A stretch of DNA of 11,308 nt from Terana coerulea (taxonomy: Eukaryota > Basidiomycota > Agaricomycetes > Polyporales > Phanerochaetaceae): positions 1-11,308 of the forward strand of contig JAKOGH010000019.1 of NCBI GenBank assembly GCA_024811115.1, given 5' to 3'. The translations under genes were made by a program, and so were the position numbers. Shown here one piece after another: positions 1 through 7,248 of this stretch. Within the stretch, counting starts at the first letter, position 1. Each line of letters begins with the position of its first letter. Under the pieces are notes generated by a model. It made no database searches and had not been told where the DNA came from. It saw only the letters and a list, made by a program, of their open reading frames with translations.

Positions 1-1
1 C

Positions 2-373
2 GCTTCGACTACGCAGCTCATTTCCTGGGCCGTCGAACCTTTCCTCCCGAGCATCCTCACGCACGGCTCCGCGTCCGCATACCCAGACACCCGCGCCCAG
101 CGCTTCCTCCCCTTCAACCTCGACTTATCCTGGGACAGCGAATCGTTCGATGCGGTCATGCACGACGCGGCTGTGCAAGGTGCGGAGCAGCTCTTCAAGG
201 TCGCGGCGGCCGAGGGCCAGCATGTTGCCGGCGCGCCACTGTATCCCAATTATGCTGTGGCGGGCACGCCGGTGGAGCGGCTGTTTGGGAGCAGCTTGCC
301 TAGGATGCGGGCTACGAAACAGCGATACGACCCGCATGATGTTATGGGCCTCACCGGAGGGTGGAAGGTTTGA
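2..373 (+). CDS. FAD-linked oxidase (BBE-like), C-terminal fragment
   Basis: The frame is open from base 2 to a TGA at 371-373 and gives 123 residues of the C-terminus of a secreted-type FAD-linked (PCMH/berberine-bridge-like) oxidoreductase. The window edge removes the N-terminal FAD-binding part. Visible landmarks in order are ISWAVEPFLPSILTHGSASA, then RFLPFNLDL, then AEQLFKVAAAEG, then APLYPNYAVAGTPVERLFG, and the family-typical end RYDPHDVMGLTGGWKV. The NYA...LYG/LFG...LPRMRATK...YDP..VMGL.GG pattern is the usual BBE-domain terminus that helps close the flavin pocket; these enzymes oxidise alcohols, sugars or phenolic and alkaloid substrates, and the substrate here cannot be told. No stop or frameshift is seen in the visible part. 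It converges on the membrane protein gene at 589. A decayed homologue lies at 6648-7020. Confidence 0.85.
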   Translation, partial: ASTTQLISWAVEPFLPSILTHGSASAYPDTRAQRFLPFNLDLSWDSESFDAVMHDAAVQGAEQLFKVAAAEGQHVAGAPLYPNYAVAGTPVERLFGSSLPRMRATKQRYDPHDVMGLTGGWKV

Positions 374-588
374 GGCGAGGGTAGCTCATTTCTATGTCGC
401 GCGTTTCTTGTAAACTATAGCATACAGTACTGTTAAATGGTGGTATGAACAAATTTGACACAAGGTTCAAGGCATCCGCAAGCCAGTGATGTACGGAACA
501 CCGACCGTCTTCATTGCTGCCTCCAAGCTACACTGCATGTATGTGCAGACGTCAAACTAATGCACAACGGGTTCAGCTCAGCTCAAGC
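374..588. other. convergent 3'-3' intergenic spacer
   Basis: This short spacer lies between two genes that end towards each other, so it carries both 3' untranslated regions. The part from about 419 is homologous to 11026 onward, and the part from 374 to about 400 is weakly homologous to 7021-7050. No clear terminator structure is visible, as expected for a fungus. Bases 573-596 consist of repeated AGCTC/AGCTCA units that run into the last codons of the minus-strand gene. Confidence 0.5.
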
Positions 589-690
589 TCAAGCTCGATG
601 ATACGGCCACTTGCCTGTTTCTTCCTGCACCTCCGCGAGGTCGGTAGCCGTGTGGTCATCACCCATAGCATCATGCGCCGGCGCGCGCTC
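419..690. repeat. segmental duplication, first copy of block B
   Basis: This block aligns with 11026-11308 in the same orientation, by eye at roughly 75-80% identity with small indels. It covers the 3' untranslated region and last codons of the DUF6533 gene. Shared words include GCATACAG, GTTCAAGGCAT, GGAACACCGAC, TGCACAACGGG/TGCATAACGGG and GGCCACTT. Together with 2-400 versus 6648-7050 it shows that one unit (oxidase end plus convergent DUF6533 end) was duplicated. Confidence 0.8.
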
Positions 691-2290
691 CCCTAGCTCC
701 ATGTCTCGGTCCTCGAGATCTAAATCGTCGTCTTGAACGTGAAGAGGTTCGCCTATGTTCCCAATGCTCGCGAAAGTTACACGGGAGTTCATCCCCAAAG
801 AGGCTTGAGATGCTTCAGAGTTGCCGGCTTCGTTCAGCTGTCGAAGATTGGTGATAAATCGATTGACGAGGATTGCAGGCTAGGTTCAGACGACTCAGTG
901 AGCGGCAGCGATGGAAAAATGAAACTGCGCACCATCGCGATCGTTAAAGAGCTCGATGTAGATGCCAACTAAGTATTCACTTCATATGTCCTCAAAGATA
1001 CGCATGTTGGGCGGAGAAAACATACGAGATTGAAGGTGGCAAACCGGCACACATTGATTACAAGTAAGGTGCTGTATTCATCAGATGAGCAACATGTTAC
1101 TTGTAACCATGCACGTTAGCTGTTGCAAACGCACAGAAAGTAAAGCGTGCCTGTGAGCCGTGCATATGAGCATGACTCCAACGCTGCTTGTTTGGGCACT
1201 CACCGTCACGTAGCAGGCACGTAGTAATTGGAAGATATAAATTGATCCGACACGCTTCACGCCATTCTCGATATGTCTTCACCCACGTTGATACAAGCAT
1301 AAGAGCATCTGCAAGTAGCAGGGAAGTGCGGGTCACAGCGAGCACTGAGATTGTGTAAGCCATCTTCAGCCATATTAAGCTTTGCAAACAATGGTACACG
1401 TACGGCTTGAATAATGTTAACAAAGAATGTGGGAAGAGTATTAATTAGCGTACATTTGTTTGGACCTCTGAGATATATTGGAAGCCACAAAACATATGGA
1501 CACAGGTTCGTCGATGAAGTCTGTGCTGGAATGTGTGAGGCTAAACTGGAGATGATGCTCAGTGGTCGTGAGGCAATGTGAGACGCACAAGGTCGGGCTT
1601 ACAATATTTGTTACAACAGGCACGAGTCCCAAAATCAGTACAAGAGAACACAAAATGTAGCTCTGCCCCCACAAAGCGTGTACTCGGAGTGAGGCAAATA
1701 CTGTGAATGGACAATTTGTGGGTTGTTGAACACAAGGTGAGTCATTACTCACCTGCAATCTGCGTGTAGCCAATGAGGGAGATGGATTGCCCCAGACTGT
1801 ACAGGTATTTGCAGCTGCATAAGATTGACCATCAGCGGTGAAGCGACGAGAGGGTGGTAGAGAGGCCAGGACCTCTAATGCCAAACGAGTCAATGATACG
1901 CCACGCACAACTCAAGCAAATACAAGCTCCTCACGTCTGGTGTACTTGGAATCCATTGAACTATCTGATTAATCATCATCCTCCAGCGTATTGAGATGAA
2001 AAGCAACGATGTCGCTGTAATGCGCTTTGCCCATGCATTCCCCTCATGCCGAAAAGTAAGGAGATACTCGTAGACAACGAGGGCTAGCTTTGTGTGAGGG
2101 AAAAGGCCGGAAAGAAGGGGAGAAGGCGAAATAATTCGAGCGTACCTGTCACAGCCGCTTGAATGCCAATACCGAAGGCCCTACATGTTGTCAAAAGGTA
2201 AGTGAGAGCCCTAGCGTACTACAAGATATGAAACTTTACGTACACTGCCAACAATTCTTCCACAATTGTGGGGCTCACTTGCGAGGACAT
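589..2290 (-). CDS. DUF6533-type multi-pass membrane protein, 10-exon model
   Basis: A ten-exon model can be read on the minus strand, about 367 residues in total: 2290-2235, 2180-2146, 2083-1900, 1814-1753, 1700-1603, 1545-1454, 1379-1204, 1099-1026, 968-933 and 879-589. All introns are GT...AG and all phases agree; the first intron donor (GTTTCA) is the weakest choice. The start reads MSSQVSPTIVEELLAVY. The DUF6533 signature follows as ALVVYEYLLTFRHE, then IVQWIPSTPD. Later landmarks are VFASLRVHALWGQ with a long hydrophobic stretch ending GLVPVVTNI, then STWVKTYREWREA with TTCLLRDG, then LLVINVCRFATFNL, and PAILVNRFITNLRQLNEAG before an acidic cytosolic-looking tail rich in D and E. This fits the seven-helix membrane proteins that are expanded in Agaricomycetes; their biochemical role is not established. 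The 3' end pairs with the fragment at 11204-11308. I see no disabling mutation. Confidence 0.8.
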
Positions 2291-3039
2291 GCCAGTCTCC
2301 GTGAAACGTCTGAGAAAGCAAGCGTTGCAGGAGGCAAAATTTGGTGAGTATGGATCTCCCAAGAGCTGACAGGGCTCTTATATGCTCTAGTGCCGATAGC
2401 TATAGAAATGGGAGAAGCATTAGCAGGCAGTGCCTCCCTCAAGGTCCAGTAGGTACTGTACCTGAACGTATCATTTATCTTGTCGTGACACCTTTGTACT
2501 TACATTGTTTTGTACAGGGTAGGAATTGAAGATGTAAGCCCAGGATTGCCCAAACACCATGGCCAGCCATTTTTCATCAGAGCTTCTGCTCTGTCGGAAA
2601 TGCTTAAGCGGATCCGGGGCGACTGGCCCTCTACACGTCGATGAAAAATGACACTCGGAAACCGACTGAATGAAGTGACGAGTGGAATCCAGCCACAGGT
2701 TCCAGTCGGAATCCGCAATCCGAGTCTTGGCAGATGCTCGAGCACAAGTTGACCGACTGACCGTTCGGCAGCCAGCTGGCCAACCGGAGTCCTGGCCAGC
2801 GTCTCCACGCCGCCGGCATGTTGCGGCCACAGGTCTGGTTACTTCAGTTCCTGGGCACGTTGGTCTCCCTGCAAGCTGTCGTCAGAAAGCGGCAATGTGA
2901 TTTCCATCTGAACCGTTACCCTCCGACGAAATCCGAACATCTTTTTGGAGATGGAAACCCACCGGAGCTACCATCTAATGCCCGGCAGGTCACACTACTG
3001 GGAAGAATCTGGTGCCTGTCGCCGGCCTTCAGTTGTTTC
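2291..3039. other. no clear gene; upstream of DUF6533 gene, CTGG/CCAG-rich
   Basis: The first part must contain the promoter of the minus-strand gene that starts at 2290, but no convincing core element stands out. Bases 2640-2880 are rich in CTGG/CCAG words and short palindromes (for example around 2770-2810) and resemble the subterminal sequence of the element that starts at 3040. Several short open frames overlap on both strands. None has a family landmark or a plausible splice-linked continuation, so I call none. Confidence 0.4.
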
Positions 3040-3084
3040 CACAGCGTGTTGAGGTCAAATTTCAGCGGAGGTGCGGGGTGGTTG
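3040..3084 (+). repeat. left terminal inverted repeat of the 1.37-kb element
   Basis: This 45-bp arm is the reverse complement of 4364-4408 with five mismatches. Its outer 18 bases are identical to those of the other arm, and similarity stops abruptly outside 3040. It ends inward in GGGGTGGTTG. Confidence 0.65.
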
Positions 3085-3379
3085 AAATAGTGTCTGGGCC
3101 TGTATTGTAGCTATCTGGCAGACGCGTGAATTACCCCTGGCTGCAGTATTGCTGCGGGGCTGGTGAATTATAGAGTCCAGATTTCAGCCAGTCCCAAGAG
3201 TGTCTGCCAGATTGTCTGCGGGGTGGTTGGTTCCTTCAGCCCGAGTAAATCTTATCTCAATCTTATCTCTCGGACTGATTGCCTGCCTTATTAAGAAAGT
3301 CTGCTGCGGAGTTTTAATCCGATCAAGGCGGTTGGCTGGCTGCACTTGGCTGCACCTTGGACTCTTCGTTCTCTCCTCG

Positions 3380-3554
3380 ATGACCACTGTGCCCATGCCG
3401 TCCACCATCTACCCCAACCCCGTCGTCGCACCCCGATGGACACAAGGCTGGGATCAAGAAGGGTATGTCTTCAGTCCTTAGAAGGTCCAAGTTCAGCGAG
3501 CAAGAAGTACTCACCAGTTGGCGCAGCTCATGCTTCGTGCTTGTTGTGATGTAG
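3380..3554 (+). CDS. possible small spliced ORF inside the element, unrecognised
   Basis: An ATG at 3380 opens a proline-rich frame (MTTVPMPSTIYPNPVVAPRW...) that reaches a good donor, GTATGT, at 3463. An acceptor CACCAG ends at 3517. Joining the two gives a 39-residue product that stops at 3552-3554. I do not recognise the protein. It may be the 5' part of a captured host gene, a remnant of a longer transposon gene, or chance. The start region has a pyrimidine-rich leader (TTCGTTCTCTCCTCG). Nothing downstream continues it convincingly. Confidence 0.2.
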
Positions 3555-4202
3555 CTCATCGACAACAGCAGAGAAATCACGAGAGAATGTGGGTATAGTA
3601 CGCAGTAAGCTAAATCATTGTATTCATGGTCTTTTCTCTCACTATGTTATGCATATAGTGACCTTCGGCGTCGAAAACCCTCGGAGCGGTCACAACGGTA
3701 CGTGCGCTTTGCTCTTGTACCTTGGCCGTCCCCGTTCACTTACCCCATCTTTTGTCAGGTGCCAATCCTCGTGGAATTTAGCTTGGATAGTGTGAAGATT
3801 AGTGAATGTGGGCTTTGTGCATGAGGTGCATGACATATGATAATGCCGATGGCGCTGATTTGACTTGTTTTTCGCAGATCCTACAGTGTTACTTGCTCAT
3901 CATCATGCCTAGTTCCATCTTTGACCAAGCTTAACTCAAGCTGAGCTGAAGGAGTGCTCTGCTCAAACCCTGGGAGGTGACTACAGGTGAGTGAGCAGTT
4001 CTAGTAGGGTATAGCGGGCAAAGGTGGACTGTATGCGCTCTTGTAACATCTAGCTCCCTCCTATACTCCCAATTTAATGCCTGTACCCTCAATGTATAGT
4101 AGTCTAGTGGCTGGTTGAATATAAAATGATTTTGTGCTAATATTATGATTTATTGCGGATTTATGCATAATTACTGTACAAGGGCGTCAAGAGGGCGCTA
4201 AG
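3555..4202. other. element interior, no clear gene
   Basis: One intron-like segment is visible on the plus strand, with a donor GTACGT at about 3700 and an acceptor TTTTGTCAG at about 3759, but the flanking reading frames are short and unrecognised. Bases 4060-4180 are AT-rich and carry no open frame of note. The interior therefore looks like non-coding cargo or badly decayed sequence. Confidence 0.35.
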
Positions 4203-4253
4203 GCCATCTGGCAGCAGTCTTGCGCCCGTCTTGCAACACACGCGCCAGATGGC
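4203..4253. repeat. 10-bp palindromic arms near the element's right end
   Basis: GCCATCTGGC (4203-4212) and GCCAGATGGC (4244-4253) are perfect inverted copies separated by 31 bases. They could form a hairpin in the right subterminal region of the 1.37-kb element. Part of the same word recurs just downstream as ATCTGGCAGC, so the hairpin may simply reflect the dense subterminal repeats. Confidence 0.4.
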
Positions 4254-4363
4254 TGAAATCTGGCAGCTGCGGACTGGTTGGAATACTGGTTGAAATCCGG
4301 CCAAACACCTGTTCCGTCACCGCACCGTACCCACCGCTGCGGCATGGTTGAAAGACGGCCGCG

Positions 4364-4408
4364 CAACCACTCCGCAGCTGCGTTGAAATATGACCTCAAC
4401 ACGCTGTG
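4364..4408 (-). repeat. right terminal inverted repeat of the 1.37-kb element
   Basis: This arm pairs with 3040-3084 at 40 of 45 bases in inverted orientation. The outermost bases read CACGCTGTG at 4400-4408, followed outside by TTC. The 8-bp duplication of the neighbouring hAT-like element begins only seven bases further on. Confidence 0.65.
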
Positions 4409-4414
4409 TTCGTA

Positions 4415-4422
4415 GTGTAGAG
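4415..4422. repeat. 8-bp target site duplication, left copy
   Basis: GTGTAGAG stands directly before the left inverted repeat of the 441-bp element and is repeated exactly at 4864-4871, directly after its right inverted repeat. A perfect 8-bp direct repeat abutting inverted repeats is the mark of insertion by a hAT-type transposase. Confidence 0.85.
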
Positions 4423-4461
4423 CAAGAGGCGACCAAAAGTCGAGCGCCGTACACTGACCTC
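4423..4461 (+). repeat. left TIR of hAT-like MITE
   Basis: All 39 bases are the exact reverse complement of 4825-4863. Pairing stops at 4462. Confidence 0.9.
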
Positions 4462-4824
4462 CCTTTGCAATCAAAATACCTACAGCTCCTCGACAACCCG
4501 TCCGTCCGTCACAAAAATTACATGGACTTGTCCGCAAGTAGCACAAATAGGGTCTCTCGTGTATAACAGAATTGCGAAAATCGTAATGCTTGAGCTTGTA
4601 GAAGCGAAATACTCACGGTTGCTCCACACATCAAAATTTCCTGTCTAAATTCGGAAAAGAAGTTTTGCAAATAACTCGTCAGGGTTTTCCAGTATACTCA
4701 TAATGTTGTCATATTCCGATAGCCAGACATCGGTAATAGGTCCCTTTGTGGAGTTCCGAAGGCGAGCGGATGAGAACTCGATGAGCTACATCCACATAAA
4801 GTTGGTATCTCTACGCGCGCTTAA

Positions 4825-4863
4825 GAGGTCAGTGTACGGCGCTCGACTTTTGGTCGCCTCTTG
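4825..4863 (-). repeat. right TIR of hAT-like MITE
   Basis: This is the exact reverse complement of 4423-4461. It is followed at once by the second copy of the 8-bp target duplication. Confidence 0.9.
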
Positions 4864-4871
4864 GTGTAGAG
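4864..4871. repeat. 8-bp target site duplication, right copy
   Basis: GTGTAGAG is identical to 4415-4422 and directly abuts the right inverted repeat. Confidence 0.85.
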
Positions 4872-5476
4872 GACATGGTTGCCGCTAAGACCTCCGGAGG
4901 CGTCTAGAGGTCTCCAGTTTCTCCAAGATGTGTTCCTGATATTCGCAAGATATAGATCTAGTTAGCCAGTAGAGAATATAAGCAGTGTTTCCATCGTACC
5001 ACCTGTTACATATAAGCGACGAGTAGTTTGGGTAACGTCGTGGTCAAGACTGACGCTTGCTGGAACGAGCTTTGTGGCGGCGGGTTAGGCCACGTGGGGC
5101 GCTAATCGGTTGAGCCAGCATTACCGCCGGAAGACTCGAGAGCCAAGCGTCTCCATGCTCTTACTGTGCTCTGCCACAAGCTCGGACGACGGTTCGACGA
5201 CACCAGCCGGAAGTACTGGTGATGATATGTCAAGGGCAAGCTAGATCCTTGTACAAATAGCATTTGCATTGCTCGTCGCCGCCGGCAGCCAATACGACGA
5301 CACCTTTGCCTCCCTCTGCCCTCCGTTCGCTTGGACCAAGAGGTGGCCCTTTGGCGAGTGTTACCCCAAGTTCCTCTCAGCAAAGTTGGGGATGAGTAAG
5401 ACTTTATTGTAGCTTATGGTGCGTGAGCTGTACCTGCTTGCTGCTCATTTTCTGAACCACCTCTGCTCGTTTTCAG
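4872..5476 (+). other. unassigned coding-like fragments upstream of GMC pseudogene
   Basis: There is no complete gene here, but two stretches read like protein. From 5121 the plus strand gives LPPEDSRAKRLHALTVLCHK, continuing as LGRRFDDTSRKYW before a stop at 5220. A possible 42-nt intron (donor GTGATG at 5219, acceptor ATAG at 5260) would carry the frame on to VALWRVLPQVPLSKVG, with a donor-like GTAAGA at about 5396. A competing frame reads YDDTFASLCPPFAWTKRWPF. I do not recognise either. They could be the decayed start of a gene whose 3' part is lost, or belong to the GMC pseudogene's upstream neighbour. An acceptor TTTTCAG ends at 5476, where GMC homology begins. Confidence 0.3.
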
Positions 5477-6600
5477 GAGGCGCGGCAAGTTGTGCGCTGG
5501 GGCGCGGCCTCAGCGAGGGAGTACAAGGTGCTACTGGTGGAGACAGGAGACGCAGCTGATGGGTACGTGTCCCACATACCTCACATATAACCATCTTACC
5601 AATACAGTACGCATATACAGGTAGGTCTATCGTACGCCCCTTCTCTCGCTGCACCACTGGTCGGACGGCAAGCACTGCACCGTTCTTGAAAGTGCAACCG
5701 AGACCGCCGTCGGTCGCTCTTCCTCTCTCTTCACTGGTCTTCGCCTGGGCGGCTCCAACCGCGTCAACAGGGGCAATATACATGTGGTATGCCTGCCGAA
5801 TACAGCGCTTGGAGTCAGAAGGGAAGAAAAGGGTGGGGATGCTAGAACTTGAAGCCTTATTCTCACAAGTCTGAGAGCTGAATAGGGCCTGTACCAACGG
5901 AATGGAACGGTTTGGACGGTACGCAGACCTCCGAACCTCTTGCACGAGACCTGTCACTCACTTGACTTGCAGGACCTCTGAAGATTTATTCGTTCGAAGA
6001 TTACCAATACGGCTCTTCGCTGAGGTGCATCATCCACACTCCTCGGAGTTGTCTTCCTAGACTCACAAAACACGGGATTCATTCCAGAGCAGAGTCCGCT
6101 GCAGAGAAGGCCGGGTTCGCTACCATCGTGGACATGCAAGCGCCGCTAGAGCCCATCATCGGCTAAAACACGCTGCAATTTGCTCTCGGAAAGGACGGTA
6201 CACGCCAGTCCTCCTTCCGAGCTTATCTGCCCAAGAGCGTTGCGCTCGCCCTGCGGAATTATCTACACATCTGCACCCCCGCCACTCTCGGGAAAGCCAA
6301 AATCGTCAATCGCGACGGTGGTCTGCGAGCGGTGTTGGCGGAGATACATGCAGCGGAAGAAAATCGACAGACACTTGTGGTCAAAGCGAGACGCGAGATT
6401 ACAGATAATGCTACTGAGGTTCGTTGTCATGAGTCCACCCCTGCGCCAGCTGCAGGTATCTACCTTTACCTTTGGGCATCTCACTGATGGGCCGTACTTA
6501 GGAATCTTTACCACACTGTCGCAATTGAGGAGGTGGCTTCTAGGGATCTGGACGTTGTCGTAAACGAGGCCATGGTGCATGCGAGTACACTAGCAAGGTT
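5477..6600 (+). pseudogene. GMC oxidoreductase pseudogene (FAD-dependent, aryl-alcohol oxidase/choline dehydrogenase-like)
   Basis: GMC landmarks appear in order but in broken frames. The N-terminal Rossmann motif reads GGAASCALGRGLSE, then after a one-base insertion at about 5515-5519 EYKVLLVETGDAADG. Next come HHWSDGKHC, then TGLRLGGSNRVNRGN; a further frameshift at about 5785 leads to GMPAEYSAWSQKGRKGWGC. In-frame stops follow at 5843-5845 (TAG), 5879-5881 (TGA) and 6164-6166 (TAA). Two introns still have perfect phases (5919-5972 and 6025-6087) and link GPVPTEWNGLDG, KIYSFEDYQYGSSLRAESAA and FATIVDMQAPLEP. Then come NTLQFALGKDGTRQSSFRAY and LPKSVALALRNYLHIC. Similarity fades after about 6450, near the family's CSGAL..PQLL..SG segment, with possible traces to 6600. 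The C-terminal GMC domain with the catalytic His pair is missing. Such enzymes make hydrogen peroxide from alcohols or sugars; this copy cannot. Confidence 0.85.
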
Positions 6601-6647
6601 CTCTCAGGCTGAGATCGAGCGAACAGCCCTTGGTCACGCGGCTGAAT

Positions 6648-7020
6648 GCTACGTCCACGCGGCTCGTTTCCTAGGCCGCCAAACCCTTCCTACCGAGCAT
6701 CATCTCACACGGCTCCGCGTCCGCGTACCCGGCGAACCGCGCCCAGAGATTCCTGCCCTTCAACCTTGACTTATGGGGTGCCGAATCGTTCGACCCGGTC
6801 GTGCACGCTGCGGCAAGCAGCTCTTCAAGGTCGCGGCGAGCGAGGGCCAGCGGGTCGTCGCCGTCGTGCCGCTCTGCCCAGGTTATGCTATTGCGGACAC
6901 ACCGATCGAGCGGCTGCTTGGGAGCAGCTTGCCTAGGATCCGGGCTACGATTCTGAGCCTACGAAGCAAAGATACGACCCGCAGGATGTTATGGGTCTCG
7001 CCGGAGGGTGGAAGCTCTGA
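6648..7020 (+). pseudogene. FAD-linked oxidase C-terminal pseudogene (second copy)
   Basis: This is a diverged copy of the gene end at 2-373. One frame reads ATSTRLVS, a stop at 6669-6671 where the first copy has the Trp codon of ISWAVEP, then PFLPSIISHGSASAYPANRA and FLPFNLDLWGAESFDPVVHA. About 13 bases are lost near 6810-6820, where the first copy encodes AVQGAEQ. Another frame then reads LFKVAASEGQ, YAIADTPIERLLGSSLPRIR, and a 14-base insertion at 6950-6963 precedes KQRYDPQDVMGLAGGWKL and a TGA at 7018-7020. A nonsense codon and two frame-breaking indels make it non-functional. The N-terminal FAD-binding half is absent; the GMC pseudogene lies there instead. Confidence 0.85.
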
Positions 7021-7248
7021 GACGAGGGTGGCTTGTTTGCGCAGTCTTTGTCAGTTGGAAAGTTCCGATTTGTGCACTTCTTATAAATATCAACGTATTC
7101 ATAACTGATTGTCTACATGACCCCCTTTCTTGCTACCAGAGCGCCGTTAAATTCGCTATACGGCTAGGTTCAACCTACTACTACCACCATTGACCGCGAT
7201 CTTTGGCCTTCATATTTTCCACTGTATGCACATGCATACGTGCTGGTG
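7021..7248. other. convergent 3' spacer with duplication breakpoint
   Basis: This spacer lies between the oxidase pseudogene and the stop of the minus-strand gene at 7249. Similarity to the first copy of the neighbourhood continues weakly to about 7050 and then ends. The homologous sequence is picked up again only near 11026. A short CTACTACTACCACCA run lies at 7176-7190. Confidence 0.5.

Larger units (their letters stand above)
3040..4408. mobile_element. putative non-autonomous TIR DNA transposon, about 1.37 kb
   Basis: The ends are 45-bp inverted repeats (3040-3084 and 4364-4408) that match at 40 of 45 positions and both begin CACAGCGTGTTGAGGTCA reading inward. The trinucleotide TTC flanks both ends (3037-3039 and 4409-4411), compatible with a 3-bp target duplication. 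The subterminal zones carry repeats in both orientations: an identical 13-mer TGCGGGGTGGTTG at 3072-3084 and 3217-3229, and variants of GGTTGAAAT at about 3080, 4254, 4290, 4345 and 4382. A CACxG-type terminus, a 3-bp duplication and subterminal repeats together suggest a CACTA/EnSpm-like non-autonomous element. No transposase is recognisable inside. Superfamily assignment is inference, and the 3-bp match alone could be chance. Confidence 0.5.
4423..4863. mobile_element. hAT-like MITE, 441 bp, with 39-bp perfect TIRs
   Basis: The element is bounded by 39-bp perfect inverted repeats, 4423-4461 and 4825-4863, which begin CAAGAGGCGACCAAAAGTCG reading inward. It is flanked by the 8-bp direct repeat GTGTAGAG on both sides. 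The interior is about 363 bp, AT-richer than its surroundings, and has no open frame that could be a transposase, so it must be mobilised in trans. An 8-bp duplication and CA...TG termini fit the hAT superfamily. Error-free repeats and duplication argue for a recent insertion. Removing the element and one duplication copy gives a plausible empty site next to the end of the 1.37-kb element. Confidence 0.85.

Noticed and set aside
125..413. Open frames on both strands overlapping the oxidase end
   Set aside because: They are shadows of the GC-rich coding frame 2-373, which carries the family landmarks.
4187..4546. 119-codon open frame on the minus strand
   Set aside because: It runs across the right inverted repeat of one element and the left TIR of the MITE, so it is a chance fusion of repeat sequence.
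6263..6580. 105-codon minus-strand open frame
   Set aside because: It lies antisense to GMC-homologous sequence and has no family landmark of its own.
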